Assembly: GCF_024297185.1 (NCBI RefSeq)
Contig: NZ_JANCTD010000001.1
Location: 457,894 to 521,893, forward strand
Length of the DNA: 64,000 nt
Direction: 5' to 3'
From: Lewinella sp. JB7
Lineage (GTDB): Bacteria; Bacteroidota; Bacteroidia; Chitinophagales; Saprospiraceae
The stretch's first letter is position 1; the number at the start of each line of letters is the position of its first letter. Below the pieces are notes generated by a model that searched no databases, had not been told where the DNA came from, and worked only from the letters and a program-made list of their open reading frames with translations. The position numbers and the translations under genes are program-made. Shown piece by piece: positions 60,076 through 64,000 of the stretch.

Positions 60076-60249
60076 GTTTGGTGGTTTGGTAGTTTGGTAC
60101 GGTGGTACGGTGGTACGGTGGGGATTAGTAAGTGGCAGTGACGATGATGGGAAGGTAGAAAACTTTAAGGTTGCCGTTATGGGGGATAACACGGTTCACT
60201 AACCCACCACCATAGTACTATTGTACCACGCTACCACCTTACCACCCTC
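60076..60249. repeat. Inverted pair of GGTGGTA-type simple repeats
   Basis: A run of GGTACGGTGGTACGGTGG-like units (60076-60121) faces a run of CTACCACCTTACCACC-type units (60204-60249), about 80 bases apart. They lie between the aroQ start and the flippase start. Short-unit expansion is likely; a structural or regulatory role is unproven. Confidence 0.5.
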
Positions 60250-60255
60250 CTAAAA

Positions 60256-61692
60256 ATGCTCGCCACCTTCTTCCGCAACGCCGTCCTCGTCCTCCTGCTG
60301 AACCTCACGGTCAAGGGCGTCTACCTGTTCGCGATCGAACGTACGGTGCAGAATCGGCTGCCGGAGGCGGACTACGGGCTCTACTTTTCCCTGCTCGGAC
60401 TCGGTATGCTGCTACAGGTCATCGCCGATTTCGGATTGCAACTGTACAACAGCCGGACCATCAGTGGGCACCGGCAATTACTGGCGAAGTACTTTCCGCA
60501 CTTCATTTTGCTGAAAACCCTCCTGGGCGGGGTGTTCTTCGCGGCACTCCTGCTGGCCGGCTGGGGACTCGGCTACCGGGGCGCGGAGATCGGACTTCTA
60601 CTGCTCATCGGTACCGGTCAGCTCCTCAATAGCCTGGTACTTTATCTGCGTTCGAGCCTGGCGGGTTTGGGGCGCTACGCGTTGGACAGCTGGTTCAGCA
60701 TTCTGGATAAAGTGTGCATGATCGCGCTGATCGGCACGGTACTGCTGTTCTTTCCGGCGCGACTGAGCATCCACTTTTTTGCGGGGGCGCAGGTGCTGTG
60801 TTGGCTAATCACGGCTGCGTCACTTGGCATACTGCTCCGGGGAAAACTGGTGCGCCGCTGGCCCCAGTTCAGACCGGCCACCTTATGGATGCTACTGCGG
60901 GGCGGAGCTCCTTTTGCGATTGCCATACTGTTGCAGACCGCCTACAGCAGAGCCGACGCGATCATGATCGAGCGACTGCTCGTCGGCGGAGCCGAAGCGG
61001 CCGGCCACTACGCCGCGGGCTACCGACTGCTGGACGCGGTGAATACGGTCGGCTGGTTGCTCGCCGGGCTGCTGCTACCCATGTACGCCCGGCTCCACGC
61101 GCGGCGGGAAGGAGTCACGGAGTTGTTGCGCTTCAGCGTCCACCTGCTGGTCGGGGGCGCTTTGGTGGTCAGTATCGCGGTGGCCGCCTACGCCGGGCCC
61201 ATCGTCGGGGTGCTGTACGACTTCGCCGAGCCGCGAACGGCAACCATCCTGCTTTTCCTGGCACTCACCTTCGTCGCCCAGTGCCTCAATTACGCCTACG
61301 GCGCCTTACTGGGAGCCACGGGCCTGATCGGACGCATGAACTACGTATTTGCCGTGGGGATCCTGCTCAACGTAGCGGGTAACCTGTGGGTGCTGCCCCG
61401 CTACGGCGCGCCGGGGGCCGCGGCGGTCACCCTGCTGACCCAGTCCTTCGTGGCGGTGGTACAGGCGGGTCTGGCCCACCGGTGGCTGCACCTGCCCGTC
61501 GGCGTAGTGGGCTGGGGCAGGCTCGGGCTGCTGGCGGTATTGCTTACCGGGGCGGCCATCCTGCTCACTAGCTTTGGAGATCTGGGCTGGCTGACGGGTT
61601 TCGTGCTCCTGGGTGTCGGCGGGCTCGGACTGGCACTACTGTTGCGGTTGATCAGCGTACGGGAGCTTACCGGATTCCTCCGCTTCCGTTGA
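60256..61692 (+). CDS. Oligosaccharide/polysaccharide flippase (MOP superfamily)
   Basis: 478 aa with about 12-14 hydrophobic helices (NAVLVLLLNLTVKGVYLF, LLGLGMLLQVIADFG, TLLGGVFFAALLLAGWGLG, LVGGALVVSIAVAAYAGPIV and others). The layout with long hydrophobic segments and short loops fits Wzx/MATE-type polysaccharide exporters, for example GLQLYNSRTISGHRQLL after the first pair and YGAPGAAAVTLLTQSFVAV late. It probably exports lipid-linked sugars for LPS or capsule. No glycosyltransferase genes are adjacent. It starts with an ATG right after the inverted simple repeats. Confidence 0.87.
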   Translation: MLATFFRNAVLVLLLNLTVKGVYLFAIERTVQNRLPEADYGLYFSLLGLGMLLQVIADFGLQLYNSRTISGHRQLLAKYFPHFILLKTLLGGVFFAALLLAGWGLGYRGAEIGLLLLIGTGQLLNSLVLYLRSSLAGLGRYALDSWFSILDKVCMIALIGTVLLFFPARLSIHFFAGAQVLCWLITAASLGILLRGKLVRRWPQFRPATLWMLLRGGAPFAIAILLQTAYSRADAIMIERLLVGGAEAAGHYAAGYRLLDAVNTVGWLLAGLLLPMYARLHARREGVTELLRFSVHLLVGGALVVSIAVAAYAGPIVGVLYDFAEPRTATILLFLALTFVAQCLNYAYGALLGATGLIGRMNYVFAVGILLNVAGNLWVLPRYGAPGAAAVTLLTQSFVAVVQAGLAHRWLHLPVGVVGWGRLGLLAVLLTGAAILLTSFGDLGWLTGFVLLGVGGLGLALLLRLISVRELTGFLRFR

Positions 61693-61742
61693 CGTGCGCT
61701 GCTCCCGCGTCCCCGCCCCTCCGAATGCGGGAGCGGATCGCC

Positions 61743-61750
61743 TACCTTTA
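61743..61750 (+). promoter_or_regulatory. Candidate TACCTTTA element before the membrane cyclase gene
   Basis: Resembles the Bacteroidota -7 box (TAnnTTTG) and ends 5 bases before the GTG start at 61756; would give a near-leaderless transcript. Low confidence. Confidence 0.3.
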
Positions 61751-61755
61751 CGGCA

Positions 61756-62832
61756 GTGGCGATCTATAACAGGCACAGGTTCGTTCTTTGGTTGCAGCTG
61801 GTCGTGATCTGGACGGCAGCCGTCTCTCTATTCGGGTACATCCGTCACTACGGCTGGACGGGCCAGCTCGGAGTGTCGCCGGAAGACCTGATCGAACCCT
61901 GGTTTGACGTCTCCGTAGGTCTGATTCTCGGGACCGGATACTTCCTCATCGAGATGCTCATGGACCGACCGTTCTTCGAGCGGTTGTCTTTTTTGCGGTG
62001 GGCCGCGGTGAAGCTGCTGCTAATCCTGGTGACGATGCTGGTCTTTTTCGCGATAGCCGTGTACCTGTATCCATTCATGAACCCGAGCGTCAACGACTTG
62101 ACGCTGCGGGAGTTCCTGTTCAGTAAGCTGATGTACCTGGTGCTGGTGTACGTGAGTCTGATCAGTCTGCTGATCACCCTCTTCCAACGCATGCAGCGCA
62201 AACTGGGGCCGGGGATCCTGGGCAATATGCTGCTGGGCCGCTACCACCACCCCCGCGAGGAGGAGCGGATCTTTCTGTTCATCGATCTGCGCTCCTCGAC
62301 CACTATCGCCGAACGACTGGGACACGTGGCCTTCAGCCGGCTGATTCAGGACTGCTTCGCCGACATCACCGAGGCGGTCGAGCGCCACCAGGCGGAAATC
62401 TACCAGTACGTGGGCGACGAGGTGATCCTGTGCTGGAAACCGCCACCGGGGAGGCGAAACAACAACTGCGTCGCCGCATTCTTTCAGTTCGTGGATACCC
62501 TGGCCGGGCGGGCGGATTACTACCAGGCCACCTACGGACTGCAACCCTTCTTCAAGGCCGGCGGCCACCTGGGACGCACTACCGTCGCCGAGGTGGGCAT
62601 CCTGAAACGCGATCTGGCGTACCACGGCGATGTACTGAACACGACGGCCCGCATTCAGGGCAAGTGCAACGAACTCGAAGAGCAGTTACTGATCTCAGCC
62701 GTCCTGGCCGATCACCTGCAACTGGAAAAGGAGTATACCCTGCGTGAGTACCCCCCGGTGGAACTGACCGGCAAGCAGGAGAACCTGACCGTGATCGGCG
62801 TACAACGGCCGACCCCCCTCCGCTCGGGGTGA
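61756..62832 (+). CDS. Membrane-anchored class III adenylate cyclase
   Basis: 358 aa, GTG start. Four hydrophobic segments in residues 11-145 (VLWLQLVVIWTAAVSLFGYI, VGLILGTGYFLIEML, LLLILVTMLVFFAIAVYLY, LMYLVLVYVSLISLLITLF). The cyclase domain begins at about 170: Asp177 in FLFIDLRSSTTIAERL and Asp221 in QYVGDEVILCW are the two metal Asps; Lys267 in FKAGGHLG supports ATP over GTP. Asn295 and Arg299 in HGDVLNTTARIQ are the transition-state pair. All catalytic residues are intact, unlike the cyclase-like protein at 32628. Convergent with the next gene. Confidence 0.9.
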   Translation: MAIYNRHRFVLWLQLVVIWTAAVSLFGYIRHYGWTGQLGVSPEDLIEPWFDVSVGLILGTGYFLIEMLMDRPFFERLSFLRWAAVKLLLILVTMLVFFAIAVYLYPFMNPSVNDLTLREFLFSKLMYLVLVYVSLISLLITLFQRMQRKLGPGILGNMLLGRYHHPREEERIFLFIDLRSSTTIAERLGHVAFSRLIQDCFADITEAVERHQAEIYQYVGDEVILCWKPPPGRRNNNCVAAFFQFVDTLAGRADYYQATYGLQPFFKAGGHLGRTTVAEVGILKRDLAYHGDVLNTTARIQGKCNELEEQLLISAVLADHLQLEKEYTLREYPPVELTGKQENLTVIGVQRPTPLRSG

Positions 62833-62837
62833 ATCGA

Positions 62838-63503
62838 CTAGGTCAGGGTGCCGAGGCGGTTAATGTCCGCGCTCTCCACGATCTTTTCTTCCCGTGGATG
62901 GAGGACGACGTTGATCATGGCCCGACCGAGCTTTTTGTCGGTGGTGGCCCAGCTGAAGCGGCGCAGCAGGGGAGCCAGGGGTTTGAATATCCGGTACATG
63001 GCGGCGACCCAGACGGTCTTCATGGGCAGGTCGCGTTCGGGCAGCAGCATGCCGAGGCGGAACATGTAGGCGTCGCGGAAGCCGACGTTGAGTAGCTTGA
63101 CCTCGGTACGTCCCTTGACCCGGGCCCACATCTGCCGGCCGTTGACGTCGGTGCCCACGCCGGAGACGTAGTTCAGCACCAGATTCGGGTTGACGTCGTG
63201 AAGCGTGCGGGCGAAGGAGACCACCAGCTCGTAAGTCAGGCGGGTGTATTCCTCTTCCGACTTACCTACGACCGAAACGCCGGCACAGTAGAAGCAGGCA
63301 TCGTAGCCGCGCAGTTGCTCCCGGATGGGCCCGATGTCGGAAAAATCGGCGTGGATGATCTCCGTCAGTTTGGGGTGGTGCACGTCGACCGGCCGGCGGT
63401 TGATCATGACGACGCGCTCGACGTGGGGATTGTCGAGGCACTCCAATAATACGGCGCGGCCGACCATGCCGCTGGCGCCGGTGATGATGGGGGAGAGGGG
63501 CAT
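62838..63503 (-). CDS. NAD(P)-binding atypical SDR-type protein
   Basis: 221 aa. Rossmann N-terminus with TGASGMVGRAVLLECLDNP and INRRPVDVHHP, then CFYCAGVSVVGKSEEEYTRLTYE and YVSGVGTDVNGRQMWARVKGRTE. It is in the NmrA/epimerase group of short-chain dehydrogenases; no full YxxxK pair is seen (WARVKGRTE carries a Lys). Function unclear, possibly redox sensing or a small-molecule reductase. It lies 39 bases downstream of the GbsR-like gene on the same strand, so the pair may be one operon. Confidence 0.84.
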   Translation of the reverse strand: MPLSPIITGASGMVGRAVLLECLDNPHVERVVMINRRPVDVHHPKLTEIIHADFSDIGPIREQLRGYDACFYCAGVSVVGKSEEEYTRLTYELVVSFARTLHDVNPNLVLNYVSGVGTDVNGRQMWARVKGRTEVKLLNVGFRDAYMFRLGMLLPERDLPMKTVWVAAMYRIFKPLAPLLRRFSWATTDKKLGRAMINVVLHPREEKIVESADINRLGTLT

Positions 63504-63542
63504 GGGTTCGATTTTTTGCGGGTGAGGATTTGGTTCGGTTGC

Positions 63543-64000
63543 TTAGTCGTCGGATCCCTCGCGCTCGTTCCACTTGGCCTGGACGCGCGGAAGCTCTTCC
63601 TTCAGAAAGAGAAAGTAGTCCTTAATGCGGTGCAGATCCCGGTTGAATTCAGGGCTGCTGGTGTCCTTGCGCAGCGTGATGACTTTATCGAGCGTCGAGA
63701 CGAAAGGGCCTACCGAGGCCAGGGCTTGCTGTATATGCTCCAACCACTTGATGATACTGACGCGAAAGTATCGCTTGCGGTCGCCGGGTTTAGTGATGTA
63801 CTCGACACGCCCTTCGGCCATCAGCCGTTTAAGCGCGTTGCTGATCGTGCTCTTGCTGGCCTGGAGGAAATCCTGAATGGCGTAAAAGTCCATTTCCGGC
63901 GGATCGGAGAGGAGCAGCAGGGCGAACACCCGCGCTTCCATGGGCGTAAGCTTGGTCTGCTCGAAGAAGACCCCGAGTTCCTCGACCCGTTGCTTGATGT
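63543..64000 (-). CDS. GbsR/MarR-family transcriptional regulator (5' end outside window)
   Basis: At least 151 codons of an open frame reach the right edge, ahead of an internal ATG at 63941; the in-frame residues before it (QRVEELGVFFEQTKLTPMEA) match the GbsR N-terminus, so the gene continues beyond the window. Winged helix: MEARVFALLLLSDPPEMDFY, FLQASKSTISNALKRLMAEG and VEYITKPGDRKRYFRV. The C-terminus is helical (KDYFLFLKEELPRVQAKW). It could regulate the downstream SDR-type gene. Confidence 0.88.
   Translation of the reverse strand, partial: IKQRVEELGVFFEQTKLTPMEARVFALLLLSDPPEMDFYAIQDFLQASKSTISNALKRLMAEGRVEYITKPGDRKRYFRVSIIKWLEHIQQALASVGPFVSTLDKVITLRKDTSSPEFNRDLHRIKDYFLFLKEELPRVQAKWNEREGSDD

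Noticed and set aside
60067-60192. N-terminal extension of aroQ to 60192
   Set aside because: The extra residues are low-complexity Pro/Thr sequence from the simple repeat region; type II dehydroquinases are about 140-150 aa.

Overview
The window looks like a chromosomal piece of a GC-rich Bacteroidota bacterium, most likely Saprospiria/Lewinella-like. Three things point there: two giant Cys-rich secreted proteins with type IX secretion (T9SS) C-terminal sorting domains, start sites without clear Shine-Dalgarno sequences, and a Bacteroidota-typical gene content (ArgE'-type deacetylase, GbsR-like regulator, PepSY-like lipoproteins, DUF885/DUF1080 enzymes). The genus is inference. No rRNA, tRNA, IS element or CRISPR array was recognised.

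Region 1 (1-23704, all minus strand, transcribed right to left) is an extracellular contractile injection system (eCIS; Afp/PVC-like) operon of 16 tightly packed genes, many overlapping by 1-4 bases. In transcription order: DUF4255 tube-cap protein (Afp16-like), an unknown 256-aa protein, two sheath proteins, two tube proteins, a DUF5908 micro-protein, LysM baseplate protein (Afp7-like), VgrG-like spike (Afp8), PAAR tip (Afp10), gp25-like wedge (Afp9), two very large baseplate proteins (Afp11- and Afp12-like), a 1328-aa protein with a carboxypeptidase-regulatory-like domain and SprB-like repeats, the CIS tape-measure protein, and a large hydrophobic protein that runs off the left edge. The AAA+ ATPase (Afp15) is not in the window. 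Directly upstream lies a NarL/LuxR-type regulator with a degenerate receiver domain (23807-24430). A near-perfect 34-bp palindrome sits between it and the operon.

Region 2 (24610-31403) holds a Gfo/Idh/MocA oxidoreductase and two paralogous secreted Cys-rich T9SS proteins. The larger one carries about 12 tandem 80-residue repeats. Each T9SS gene ends in a strong hairpin terminator.

Region 3 (31787-42124) has an M48 peptidase, then a minus-strand three-gene operon (unknown protein, group II PLP decarboxylase, degenerate class III cyclase with a zinc-ribbon-like segment). After it come a TPR histidine kinase/LuxR response-regulator pair, a cupin, a TTHB210/DUF5602-like lipoprotein and a Tat-exported sugar isomerase-like protein.

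Region 4 (42148-56837) holds a phytochrome-like histidine kinase that lacks the usual bilin Cys segment, uvrA, a SnoaL-type secreted protein, a sulfatase, DUF1569, an AraC regulator with a membrane N-terminus, two PepSY-like lipoproteins, DUF1080 and DUF885 enzymes, and an outer-membrane protein.

Region 5 (56838-57600) is a 760-bp gene-free array: six copies of a hairpin element in one orientation, then six copies of a related element in the opposite orientation. Region 6 (57601-64000) holds an M20 deacetylase, a Bax-inhibitor-1 protein, aroQ, a flippase, a membrane adenylate cyclase, an NAD-binding oxidoreductase and a 5'-truncated GbsR/MarR regulator.
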